A program made the position numbers and the translations under genes. Of a DNA stretch of 64,000 bases, positions 7,834 to 15,910 are shown piece by piece. The notes under the pieces are model-generated. The model saw nothing but the letters and a program-made list of their open reading frames with translations, was not told where the DNA came from and did not search any database. The DNA comes from Deltaproteobacteria bacterium (GTDB lineage: Bacteria > Myxococcota_A > UBA9160 > UBA4427). Each line of letters opens with the position of its first letter. Position 1 is the first letter of the stretch. The stretch spans positions 620,001 through 684,000 of the forward strand of contig JADJOR010000001.1 of NCBI GenBank assembly GCA_016713665.1. The letters run 5' to 3'.

Positions 7834-9051
7834 TCAGGCCTGCTGGACCTCGCGATCGCTCATGCCGATCAGGTACAGGATGCCGTCGAGGCCGAGGGTC
7901 GAGATCGCCTGCTCCGCGGACGCGCGGACCCGGGGCTTCGCATGGAACGCGATCCCGAGGCCGGCGGCGTCGAGCATCGGCAGGTCGTTGGCCCCGTCTC
8001 CGACCGCGATCGTCTGCTCCAGGCGGAGCCCCGACTGCTCGGCGAGCGTGCGCAGCAGGGCCGCTTTGCGGGCGCCATCCACGATCTCCCCGCGCACCCG
8101 CCCCGTCAGCCGGCCGTTCTCGATCTCGAGCTCGTTGGCGTGCATGAAGTCGATCCCGAGCCGGCGGCGCAGGACCTCGCCGAAGAAGGTGAAGCCGCCG
8201 GAGAGGATCGCCGTCCGGTAGTCGAGGGAGCGCAGCGTCCGGATCAGGCGCTCGGCGCCGGGGGTGATCGGCAGACGGGCCGCGATCTCCTCGAGGACCT
8301 TCGCGTCGAGTCCTTCGAGCAGGGCGACGCGGCGACGCAGGCTCTGCGTGAAGTCGAGCTCGCCGTTCATGGCGGCCGCGGTGATCGCGGCGACCTCGGT
8401 GCCGACGCCGGCGGCCTCCGCCAGCTCGTCGATGACCTCGGTCTGGATCAGCGTCGAGTCCATGTCGAAGGCGATGAGGCGGCGGTTGCGGCGGTAGACG
8501 TCGTCGACCTGGAACGCGATGTCGACCTCGAGGGATTGGGCGAGGTCGAGCAGCTCGCGACGCAGGGCCGAGGCGTCGTCCGGCGTGCCTCGCAGCGAGA
8601 GCTCGATGCAGGCCCGGAGCTCGGGATCGGGGTGGGCCACGGAGACGCGGCCGGAGAGGCGCGTGATGTTGTCGATGTTGAGCCGGTGGCGCGTCGCGAT
8701 GGCGCCGAGTCCCTCGAGATGATCCGCGCGCAGGTCACGGCCGATCAAGGTCATGATGTGGCGCGGCTGGCCGTGGGCGGCGACCCATCGCTCGTACTCG
8801 TCCGGGGCGATCGGTGTGAAGCGGGCCTGCAGATCCCACTCGTGGGCCTTGAAGAGGACGTCCTTCACGACGGGTTGCGAGACCGATTCGGCCGTCAGTC
8901 CGATCAGGATGCCGAGGGTCAGCGTGTCGTGGATGACGGCCTGACCGATGTCGAGGATGCGCACACCGTGGCGCGCGAGGATGGCCGACAGGTCGCGGGT
9001 GATCCCCGGGCGATCGCGGCCCGTCAGGTTGATCAGGATGATCTCGGTCAT
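7834..9051 (-). CDS. serB: Phosphoserine phosphatase with two N-terminal ACT domains
   Basis: Catalyses the last step of serine biosynthesis, phosphoserine to serine. The ATG at 9051 gives 405 residues. Two ACT-type regulatory domains (MTEIILINLTGRDRPGITRDL and RHIMTLIGRDLRADHL) occupy about the first 170 residues, followed by the HAD domain with FDMDSTLIQTEVIDE (nucleophile Asp), LSGGFTFF and VGDGANDLPML. The long two-ACT form resembles mycobacterial SerB2-type enzymes, in which ACT domains can bind amino-acid effectors. The start codon overlaps the stop of the repaired nitroreductase frame upstream (TGATG), implying translational coupling. Confidence 0.93.
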   Translation of the reverse strand: MTEIILINLTGRDRPGITRDLSAILARHGVRILDIGQAVIHDTLTLGILIGLTAESVSQPVVKDVLFKAHEWDLQARFTPIAPDEYERWVAAHGQPRHIMTLIGRDLRADHLEGLGAIATRHRLNIDNITRLSGRVSVAHPDPELRACIELSLRGTPDDASALRRELLDLAQSLEVDIAFQVDDVYRRNRRLIAFDMDSTLIQTEVIDELAEAAGVGTEVAAITAAAMNGELDFTQSLRRRVALLEGLDAKVLEEIAARLPITPGAERLIRTLRSLDYRTAILSGGFTFFGEVLRRRLGIDFMHANELEIENGRLTGRVRGEIVDGARKAALLRTLAEQSGLRLEQTIAVGDGANDLPMLDAAGLGIAFHAKPRVRASAEQAISTLGLDGILYLIGMSDREVQQA

Positions 9052-9490
9052 CAGCCGGCGGTGGCTCCCGGGGTCGGTGCGGGGGCGGCGGGCTCGAGAC
9101 GGACGAAATAACGCGGCGGGAAGCCCGTCACGAAGCGGAACCAGGGCGGGACGGGATTGTCCCCGCGACCCGGAGATGCTCCTCGCCGCCGGCCTCGACG
9201 GCCACGGCCCGATAGTCGCCCGTCTGGCCGTCGAGGGTGACCTGCACGTCGGGCTTCGCGAGCAGGCGGTGGTACCAGGCGCGGGGCCAGTGGTTCGCGG
9301 CGACGTAGAGCTGGCCGCCGCTCTCGAGGCGCGAAACGACACGATCGTGGGCCGAGCCGTCGTCGGAGCGGGTCGTGATGACGAGCGTCGAGCCGGCCTG
9401 GGGCTGGAGCGTCCCGATCATCGACTCGAAGGCCGCCACGACGGCCACGTAGACCATCAGCGCGACGGCGATGCCCTTCAGGATCTTCAT
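9051..9490 (-). CDS. DUF385 / deazaflavin-dependent nitroreductase-like protein (frameshifted)
   Basis: Starts at ATG 9490 behind a GGGGGAGGAGG site. An N-terminal membrane helix (GIAVALMVYVAVVAAFESMIG) is followed by a split-barrel domain of the F420H2-dependent nitroreductase type (LVITTRSDDG, LYVAANHWPRAWYHRLLAKPDVQVTLDG). The frame as written stops at 9128 after HLRVAGTIPSRPGSAS. One base added near 9168 restores RGDNPVPPWFRFVTGFPPRYFVRLEP, the normal C-terminal end of this family, and moves the stop onto the serB start codon. The break is therefore a single-base deletion, real or from sequencing. F420 use is inferred from the family; no cofactor genes are in view. Confidence 0.7.
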
Positions 9491-9614
9491 CGTTCCTCCT
9501 CCCCCGATCGCTTCATCCGGTTCTCCGGGTCCGAACGGCAGACGCGCCCCCGGATCTCGAGCCGCAGCGTACAGCGTCTTCGCGGGATCGGGCATCCCGA
9601 GCTAACCATCGAGC

Positions 9615-10169
9615 ATGCCGATCACCTACCGGACCCTGCCCGTCCCCGCCTTCGACGAGTTCACGCTGCGCATCGCAGCGGGGGCGGTGACCTTCGGCGT
9701 CGAATACCGCCACCTCGACGAGGCCGTGATCCTCGCCCACTACGGGCCCGACGCCCGGGCCCGCTTCGACAACGTGATGCCCGCCGGCTTCACGGGGGTC
9801 GTGGAGGAGGACGGACTCTGTCTCCACGTCTTCGGAACCGAGGACGGGGCCGAATATCTCCGCTTCGACTGCTTCGACGAGGCCGCCCACTACCATCTCA
9901 TGGATCCCGCCGCGCCGACCAACACCGTCGTCGAGCACGACGTCTCGACCCTGGGCCCGCTCCTGCCCTGGGCGATCGAGACGCTGCGCGCGCGGCTGCC
10001 CGAGCTGCTGCGCGAGGCCGGTGCGAAGAGCCTCGCCGACGCCGTCGATCCGCGCGCGCTCGCGCCGGTCCTCGAGCGCGTCCGCGTCGAGAGCGAGCGG
10101 ATGCTCGCGGCGGGGCGTCCGATCAGAGTGGGGCCGCCGCCCGCAGCAGCGACAGCATCGCCGCGTTGA
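9615..10169 (+). CDS. Conserved-looking protein of unknown function
   Basis: A 184-residue soluble protein starting at ATG 9615, 124 bases from the divergently transcribed nitroreductase gene. No signal peptide, membrane segment or nucleotide-binding motif is visible. The first 110 residues look like a mixed beta fold (TLPVPAFDEFTLRIAAGAVTF, GLCLHVFGTEDGAEYLRFDCFD) with conserved-looking acidic and His residues (AHYHLMDP). The remainder is helical and Arg/Ala-rich. The last 47 bases overlap the convergent panE gene. I do not recognise the family. Confidence 0.6.
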   Translation: MPITYRTLPVPAFDEFTLRIAAGAVTFGVEYRHLDEAVILAHYGPDARARFDNVMPAGFTGVVEEDGLCLHVFGTEDGAEYLRFDCFDEAAHYHLMDPAAPTNTVVEHDVSTLGPLLPWAIETLRARLPELLREAGAKSLADAVDPRALAPVLERVRVESERMLAAGRPIRVGPPPAAATASPR

Positions 10170-11004
10170 GCGGCGTCGGAATGCCATGGCGCGCGCCGAT
10201 CCGCACGACGGCGCCGGTGAGCGCCTCGTGCTCGGTCTCGCGGCCCGCGATCCGGTCGTAGAGCATCGACGAGCCGAAGGGCGGCCAGGCCGCCGCATTC
10301 TTCGCCATGCCGTCGACGAAGTCCCGGGCCGCCTCGAGCGCAATCGCCGCCCCCTCCGCCCGCGCGACGGCGATGCATTCCCGGGCGAGCTCCACGGCGA
10401 GCTCGCGCACCGCCGGATCCGCCATGACTTCGATGCGCCGCCCCGTGAGCGCCGTGATGGGCGACGCAGTCACGTTCGAGATCAGCTTGCGCCAGAGCGT
10501 CGAGCGGAAGTCCGGGACCGCCGTCACGCTGATCGCACTCCCCGTCAGGAGCGCGGCGAACGCGCGACCGAGCTCGACGTCCGGGACCTCGAGGTTCGAA
10601 TAGGCATGATGTCGGATGCGGCCGGGAGACAGGACCTCGGCCCCGATCGAGACGACCGCCGGCAGGGTCGGCGTCGCGCCGACGAAGGGGGCCAGCCGCT
10701 CGGCGTGCTCGACCCCGTTCTGCAACACGACGACCGCCCGGGTCTGCGATCCACACGCGGCCGCGAGCCAGCCCGCGGCCGCCGGCGTCTGATGCGCCTT
10801 GGTCGCGAGCACGACCCAGTCGGCGGGCGCGAGGGCGCTCGGATCGGTGAGCACCCGCGCCGCGACGGCATGGGCGCCCGACTCGTCTTCGACGACGAGC
10901 TGTTCGAAAGGCCGATGGACCCCGAGCACGACCGATTGCCCGGCCCGCACGAGCTGCCAGGCGACGTAGCCGCCGATCGATCCCGCCCCGATGATGGCGA
11001 TCAA
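10123..11004 (-). CDS. panE: 2-dehydropantoate 2-reductase (ketopantoate reductase family)
   Basis: NADPH-dependent reduction of ketopantoate to pantoate, in the pantothenate/CoA pathway. The protein begins with a Rossmann fingerprint (IAIIGAGSIGGYVAW). It continues with VVLATKAHQT, VVLQNGVEH and, in the helical C-terminal domain, the catalytic-lysine region WRKLISNVTASPITALTGR. I start it at TTG 11004, preceded by GGAGAGGAGG at good spacing; the frame is open farther upstream but that sequence is not protein-like. The family also includes reductases with other substrates, so panE function is probable rather than certain. CoA genes coaD and coaBC are about 40 kb away. Confidence 0.8.
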   Translation of the reverse strand: MIAIIGAGSIGGYVAWQLVRAGQSVVLGVHRPFEQLVVEDESGAHAVAARVLTDPSALAPADWVVLATKAHQTPAAAGWLAAACGSQTRAVVVLQNGVEHAERLAPFVGATPTLPAVVSIGAEVLSPGRIRHHAYSNLEVPDVELGRAFAALLTGSAISVTAVPDFRSTLWRKLISNVTASPITALTGRRIEVMADPAVRELAVELARECIAVARAEGAAIALEAARDFVDGMAKNAAAWPPFGSSMLYDRIAGRETEHEALTGAVVRIGARHGIPTPLNAAMLSLLRAAAPL

Positions 11005-11180
11005 ATGAGCCTCCTCTCCGTCCGCGCTCGCCGCGCTGCCCCGCTCTTCGCACTTCTCATTGCTCTTCTGCTCGAGCACCGGGCCAGGAGCCCCGCGCGA
11101 GCATAGTGCGCCCGCCCCTCGCCCGACGCCGCCCGGATTGCGATGCTCCGCGCGAGCCCACGCCGACGAGGAGAACGCCC

Positions 11181-11645
11181 GTGTCCGACGCCCGCATCGA
11201 TCAGGAGACCATCGACTACATCGCGCTCCGGCGGCTTCAGTCCGCCTACGCCGACATCGTGACACGGCGGGCCTGGAGCGAGCTCGCCCGCATCTTCCGG
11301 CCCGAAGCGGAGGTCGTGATCGACCGCGGCGACGGGAAGCCCCTCGTTCTGCACGGCCCGGGCGAGGTCGGCCAGTTCATCTCCGGAGCCATCGCGCATT
11401 ACGACCTGTTCGAGTTCATCGTGCTCAACACCGTGATCGAGATCGCGGGCGACCGCGCGACGAGCCGGCTCTGGATGTCGGAGGTCCGGCACGATCCGGC
11501 GGCAGGACGCAGCGATGCCTTCGGCCTCTACCGCGACGAGCATTGCCGGATCGACGGCCGCTGGTGGTTCGCCGGCCGCCGCTACCAGACCCTCGCTCGC
11601 ACGCTCTCGCCCGATCTCTCGATCTTCCCGATGCCCGTCTTCTGA
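11181..11645 (+). CDS. SnoaL-like / NTF2-superfamily protein
   Basis: A 154-residue protein from the GTG at 11181 with an upstream GAGGAGAA site. The N-terminal helix IDYIALRRLQSAYADIVTRRAWSEL is followed by LARIFRPEAEVVID and ends with RIDGRWWFAGRRYQTL. This is the standard cone-shaped NTF2 layout of SnoaL_4-type proteins. Such proteins are small-molecule isomerases, hydrolases or non-catalytic binding domains, and the substrate cannot be predicted. It is divergent from panE across 176 bases. Confidence 0.75.
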   Translation: MSDARIDQETIDYIALRRLQSAYADIVTRRAWSELARIFRPEAEVVIDRGDGKPLVLHGPGEVGQFISGAIAHYDLFEFIVLNTVIEIAGDRATSRLWMSEVRHDPAAGRSDAFGLYRDEHCRIDGRWWFAGRRYQTLARTLSPDLSIFPMPVF

Positions 11646-12043
11646 GGTCCGGAGCCGGATGCCGGCGCGGCCTCGGAGCAGAGGGTCTCGAAGCCGTCGC
11701 CTCGCCGGATCCGCCCGATTCCTTCGACGAAGACTTTCTTGCAGCTTGGAAATATCACCGGCATCGCGTGAGCAAGATCACGCGGAATCGTCACCGGTCG
11801 CCGATCTTCTTCCACGGACCCCCAGAGGAACGATGGGCGCGAGCGTACATCGGCGAGCGGGTCCGCCGTCCACGCTTCGTGGCTTCGCCTCGACGCGGGC
11901 AAGTTTGCGGTTAATGTCCGGCTGCGCGATCCAGGGAGAAGGCGAGCTCCGGCGATCGAAGACCCCATCAAAGCATCACCGCGACGACGCCTCCGCTCCG
12001 ACCGCGGTCGCGTGGTGGTACAGATCGAGCAGGGCTGGATTCG
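11646..12043. other. Intergenic region, no gene seen
   Basis: This 398-base gap has lower GC than its surroundings around 11720-11760 and contains one notable element, a CRP/FNR-like palindrome at 11765-11784. It probably holds the promoter of the downstream PQQ dehydrogenase gene. I find no convincing small gene or terminator. Confidence 0.5.
11765..11784. promoter_or_regulatory. Candidate CRP/FNR-family operator
   Basis: Perfect palindrome CGCGTGA-N6-TCACGCG. The core GTGA-N6-TCAC matches the half-site layout bound by CRP/FNR-family regulators (TGTGA-N6-TCACA in E. coli). It lies about 260 bases upstream of the PQQ dehydrogenase gene, the nearest downstream gene. No CRP/FNR gene is in the window. 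Confidence 0.5.
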
Positions 12044-14890
12044 ATGAGCTGTTTCTCTTTTTCGATGCGCCGACGGATCTCGTCTGCGCTGCTGATCGGA
12101 CTGGTCGCGAGCGCCCAGGTCCTCGCGCCGGCGCTCGTACGGGCCCAGGCCTGCGCCCTCTCGGCCGATCCGCGATTCGCGGGTCACGCCTTCCCCCTCG
12201 ACACCGACCCGGTCCCCCAGGCCATGCGCTTCGACCAGGCCTTTCCCGCCCTCAGCTTCGGCGGTCTGGTCGACCTCCACGCCGCACCCGACGGGACCAA
12301 TCGGCTCTTCGTCGTCGAACAGGTCGGTCGCATCCACGTCTTCGAGAACCGAAACGACGTGTCCCTCGCCACGGGCTTCCTCGACATCCGCTCGCTCGTG
12401 CAGTCGGGCGGGCAGGAGCAGGGGCTGCTCGGCCTCGCGTTCGATCCCGGTTATGCGACCAATCGCCGCTTCTTCGTGAACTACACGGCGACGACGGGCT
12501 GCACGAATCCCGGGGCCGCCGGCTGCACGAAGATCGTGCGCTACGAAGCCGATCCGACCGACCCGAATCGTGCGCTCACGAACAGTGCGACCCCGATCCT
12601 CGAGTTCGCGCAGCCCTTCGACAACCACAACGGCGGCGCCATCGCCTTCGGCCCCGACGGCTATCTCTACGTCGCGACGGGCGACGGGGGCGACGGCGGC
12701 GATCCCTTCCGCAACGCCCAGAACCGGGCGAGCCGCCTCGGCAAGCTCCTGCGCCTCGACGTGAGCCCCGGGGCGACCTCGCTCGCCCCGCCGACCAATC
12801 CCTTCGTCGGCGTCCCGAATACCGATCCCCTCGTCTACCACTACGGCTTGCGCAATCCCTGGCGCATCAGCTTTGATCGCGTGACGGGCGATCTGCTCAT
12901 CGGCGACGTCGGGCAGGGAATCCGCGAGGAGGTCGATCGCGTCCGGGCAGGCAGCCCCGGCGGTCTCAACTTCGGCTGGGACTACTGCGAGGGGACCCTC
13001 GACTATCGCTCCGGCACGACCTGCTCGGCGATCCAGTCGACGCCTCCGGTCGTCGAATACCAGCACTTCGATCAGAACGGGGGCGAGGTCATCGTCGGCG
13101 GCTACGTCTACCGCGGCGACCTCTATCCCGAGCTCTACGGGGCCTATCTCTACGCGGACCCGAGCAGCGGCAACGTCTGGGCCTGGGGCGGACAGGATCC
13201 CGCGAACCCCCAGAATCCCGGCAATCCCGGCGTGAAGATCGCCATCGCGCCGCCCGCGATCTCGAGCTTCGGCGAGGATCAGACCGGCGAGATCTTCGCC
13301 GTCAGCAGCGTGACGGGTCTCATCTATCGGCTCGTACGCAACGGCTCCTCGGGCTCGGGCGCGAGCTTTCCGGCGACGCTCTCGTCGACGGGCCTCTTCT
13401 CGGACGTCGCGAGCCTGACCCCCGCGCCGGGCTTGATCGAGTACGACGTCATGACGCCGCTCTGGTCCGACGGGGCGACGAAGCGCCGCTGGATGGCGCT
13501 CCCCGGCGAGGGACGCGTCGGCTTCCACGCCCGCGAAGCCTGGGAATTCCCGGTCGGCACCGTCTTCGTCAAGCACTTCGAGCTCCCGAAGCCCGGCGGC
13601 ACGACGCGGCGCGTCGAGACCCGCGTCTTCCTTCGCCAGGTCGATCGCTGGATCGGCATGACCTATCGCTGGAATACCGCCGGCACCGACGCGACCCGGC
13701 TCGACGCGGGGCTCGACGAGGTCATCGACCTCGGCAGCGGCGCGAGCCAGAGCTGGCACTACCCCTCGCCGACCGAATGCCTGTCGTGTCATACGGCCGC
13801 CTCCGGACGGGTCCTCGGCGTGCGGACGCGCAACCTCGAGGGCACGCGGAGCTATGCCGGCGGTACGCAATCCCAGATCGAAGCCTGGAATTGCGCGAAG
13901 CTCTTCGACTTCGACATCCGCGAGCGAAGCCGTTACGACTTCTCGCGGGCGATCGGGGACGCCAGCGCCACCCGCACGAAGCGCGCCCGCTCCTACATCG
14001 CCTCCAACTGCGAGATGTGTCATCAACCCGGCGCCCCGGCCCCCGGCGGCCTCGACATGCGCTTCACGACCGCCGTCGGCCAGTGGAACGTGATCAACGT
14101 GGCGCCGAGCGAAGGCAATCTCGGATTCCCGTCTGCGAAACGGATCCTCCCGGGCAATCGATTCAACTCGATCCTCTGGATCCGCCAATCGGTGACCGAC
14201 CCCCTCGTCCGGATGGCCAAGGGGACGACGATCGCGGATGCGCCGGCGGTGAACCTGATCGGCAGCTGGATCCAGACCGACGTGGCCACCGTCGACTCAG
14301 ACGAAGACGGCGTCGCCGACACGCTCGATCGCTGCCCCGCCGTCGCCGACCCGCTTCAACAGGATGGCGATCAGGACGGTCTCGGCGACCGGTGCGATCC
14401 CGACGCCCTGCCCGACCTGACCATCCAATCCCAGACGACGCCGACGGGCACCGTCGTGCCCGGTCAGACCCTCGCGTTCTCGGCCACCCTGAAGAACGAC
14501 GGAGCCGGCGCATCCGCCTCGTTCCCCGTCACGTTCCATCTCTCCGAGAATACGACCCTCGAGATCGCCCACGACGTCCCGGTCGGGGAGTGTTGGGTCG
14601 AGTCGTTGAACGCGGGGGCGACGACGACGTGCTCGACTTCGAGCGCGCGGATCCCTGCGAGCTTCCTCACCGGCCAACCGGGGCCTGTGACCTATCGATG
14701 GATCGCCTGCGCCAACCGCGCCCAGGTCGAGCGACAGGGCAATACGGCGAACGACTGCGTGGTCGCGCCGCAGAGCGTGTCGGTCCCGGAGCCGATCGGG
14801 ATGCTCGGTTTCGGTGTCGGAATCGCCGGGATGGCGGCGGCCTGCGATGCGAGGCGTCGGCGGGCTCGGCGGGCGAGCGCGGGGCGCTGA
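12044..14890 (+). CDS. PQQ-type sugar dehydrogenase fused to diheme cytochrome module, PEP-CTERM tail
   Basis: A 948-residue secreted multidomain protein. Order: signal peptide (MRRRISSALLIGLVASAQVLA; start possibly the second ATG at 12065), a glucose/sorbosone dehydrogenase beta-propeller to about residue 435 (NHNGGAIAFGPDGYLYVATGDGG, GLRNPWRISFD), and a module resembling SO2930-type diheme cytochromes (TGLFSDVA, PLWSDGA, RWMALP). That module carries two haem c motifs, CLSCH near 579 and CEMCH near 656. Then come thrombospondin-3-like calcium repeats (about 751-787, DSDEDGVADTLDRCP), a CARDB-like beta domain, and a PEP-CTERM signal (VPEP at 914, hydrophobic stretch, Arg-rich end). Sugar oxidation with electrons passed to the haems is inferred. 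An exosortase is expected elsewhere in the genome. Confidence 0.85.
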   Translation: MSCFSFSMRRRISSALLIGLVASAQVLAPALVRAQACALSADPRFAGHAFPLDTDPVPQAMRFDQAFPALSFGGLVDLHAAPDGTNRLFVVEQVGRIHVFENRNDVSLATGFLDIRSLVQSGGQEQGLLGLAFDPGYATNRRFFVNYTATTGCTNPGAAGCTKIVRYEADPTDPNRALTNSATPILEFAQPFDNHNGGAIAFGPDGYLYVATGDGGDGGDPFRNAQNRASRLGKLLRLDVSPGATSLAPPTNPFVGVPNTDPLVYHYGLRNPWRISFDRVTGDLLIGDVGQGIREEVDRVRAGSPGGLNFGWDYCEGTLDYRSGTTCSAIQSTPPVVEYQHFDQNGGEVIVGGYVYRGDLYPELYGAYLYADPSSGNVWAWGGQDPANPQNPGNPGVKIAIAPPAISSFGEDQTGEIFAVSSVTGLIYRLVRNGSSGSGASFPATLSSTGLFSDVASLTPAPGLIEYDVMTPLWSDGATKRRWMALPGEGRVGFHAREAWEFPVGTVFVKHFELPKPGGTTRRVETRVFLRQVDRWIGMTYRWNTAGTDATRLDAGLDEVIDLGSGASQSWHYPSPTECLSCHTAASGRVLGVRTRNLEGTRSYAGGTQSQIEAWNCAKLFDFDIRERSRYDFSRAIGDASATRTKRARSYIASNCEMCHQPGAPAPGGLDMRFTTAVGQWNVINVAPSEGNLGFPSAKRILPGNRFNSILWIRQSVTDPLVRMAKGTTIADAPAVNLIGSWIQTDVATVDSDEDGVADTLDRCPAVADPLQQDGDQDGLGDRCDPDALPDLTIQSQTTPTGTVVPGQTLAFSATLKNDGAGASASFPVTFHLSENTTLEIAHDVPVGECWVESLNAGATTTCSTSSARIPASFLTGQPGPVTYRWIACANRAQVERQGNTANDCVVAPQSVSVPEPIGMLGFGVGIAGMAAACDARRRRARRASAGR

Positions 14891-14893
14891 CGC

Positions 14894-14932
14894 TGAAAAT
14901 CGAAAGGCCCCGCTGTCGCCAGCCGAGGCCTT
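14894..14932 (-). terminator. Candidate terminator of tRNA-Gly
   Basis: On the minus strand, 3' of the tRNA, AAGGCC (14932-14927) pairs with GGCCTT (14909-14904) around an inner GCTG/CAGC stem. A TTTT run follows at 14900-14897. It is placed correctly to end the tRNA transcript and lies just past the stop of the convergent PQQ gene. Confidence 0.55.
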
Positions 14933-14942
14933 CCGGAAATCC

Positions 14943-15018
14943 TGGAGCGCGAGACGAGATTCGAACTCGCGACCCTCAGCTTGGGAAGCTGATGCTCTAC
15001 CAACTGAGCTACTCGCGC
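14943..15018 (-). tRNA. tRNA-Gly (anticodon CCC)
   Basis: The minus strand folds into a full cloverleaf: 7-bp acceptor GCGCGAG/CTCGCGC, D stem GCTC/GAGC, anticodon stem TCAGC/GCTGA with loop TTCCCAA, and T arm GCGAG-TTCGAAT-CTCGT with one G-T pair. The anticodon at positions 34-36 is CCC, reading GGG glycine codons. The 3' end is U followed by an encoded CCA. Length is 76 nt including CCA. Confidence 0.96.
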
Positions 15019-15129
15019 GCCGGGGCGGATACTACGGCGAGGGCCTCGGCTCCACAAGTCTTGGCGGTCCCCCCGCTGGCCCCCCGCCTTCCCCCGCCGT
15101 AGCCTCGGCGAGCGAAGGGAGTCCCCGCC

Positions 15130-15906
15130 ATGACGCTCCGCCTCTACGCGCTGACCTGCGGCTGGCTGACCCTGCCCGAAGCCGCGCTCATCGAGGGCGG
15201 GCGGTCGACGCCGCTGCGGATCCCGGTGCCCGCCTACCTGATCGTGCATCCGAAGGGGACGGCGCTCTTCGACAGCGGCCTCGCTTCGATCTGTACAGCG
15301 CCCTCGCCTGCCCGCGACGCCTATCTCGGCGAGCTCGGAGCCCAGGTCCGGGTCGAGCGGGCCGACGACGACGGCATCGAGCGCCGCCTCGAGACCCTCG
15401 ACGTCGACGTCGCGAGGATCGACTATGTGATCAACTCCCATCTGCATTTCGATCATGCTGGCGGCAATGCCCGCGCGTCGGGGGCACGACTCGTCGTCCA
15501 GCGCCGCGAATGGGAGGCGGCCCACGACCCCGACGGCATCGCAGCGATGGCCTACAAGCCCGTCGACTACGACCAGGGCCACGACCGCTTGCTCGTCGAC
15601 GGCGAGCACGACGTCTTCGGCGACGGCTCGGTCACGTGCATTCCGACCTACGGCCACACGCCGGGCCACCAGTCGCTCCGCGTGAAGTCGGCGACGGGCG
15701 AGATCGTACTCTGTGGGGACGCGTGTTATCTCCGCGAGACGCTCGAGACGCTGCGGCTCCCGCCGGGCGCGGCCTGGGATCGCGCGGCCATGGAAGAGGC
15801 GCTGCGCCGACTACGGGCCTACCAGGAGCGCGGTGCGCGGATCTTCTTCGGTCACGATCCCGGGTTCTGGGACACGCTGCCGAAGGCTCCCCACGCCCTC
15901 GCCTGA
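15130..15906 (+). CDS. MBL-fold metallohydrolase, N-acyl homoserine lactonase-like
   Basis: A 258-residue metallo-beta-lactamase-fold enzyme. The zinc motif HLHFDHAGG lies near residue 105, the third His in TYGHTPGH near 175, the bridging Asp in VLCGDACY, and the last His in IFFGHDP. The overall layout, with a long N-terminal strand pair before HxHxDH, matches the AttM/AiiA lactonase group that opens acyl-homoserine lactones. Related sequences hydrolyse other esters or lactones, so quorum quenching is only a possibility; no LuxI/LuxR gene is in the window. ATG start behind AAGGGAG. It stands alone between the tRNA and the convergent AAA gene. Confidence 0.8.
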   Translation: MTLRLYALTCGWLTLPEAALIEGGRSTPLRIPVPAYLIVHPKGTALFDSGLASICTAPSPARDAYLGELGAQVRVERADDDGIERRLETLDVDVARIDYVINSHLHFDHAGGNARASGARLVVQRREWEAAHDPDGIAAMAYKPVDYDQGHDRLLVDGEHDVFGDGSVTCIPTYGHTPGHQSLRVKSATGEIVLCGDACYLRETLETLRLPPGAAWDRAAMEEALRRLRAYQERGARIFFGHDPGFWDTLPKAPHALA

Positions 15907-15910
15907 AGCG

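Noticed and set aside
11582..14188. Long minus-strand open frame antisense to the PQQ dehydrogenase
   Set aside because: It lacks any domain and mirrors the plus-strand gene; GC-rich codon bias keeps the antisense frame open.
14943..15018. Integration site at the tRNA 3' end
   Set aside because: No repeat of the tRNA end and no mobile gene nearby.
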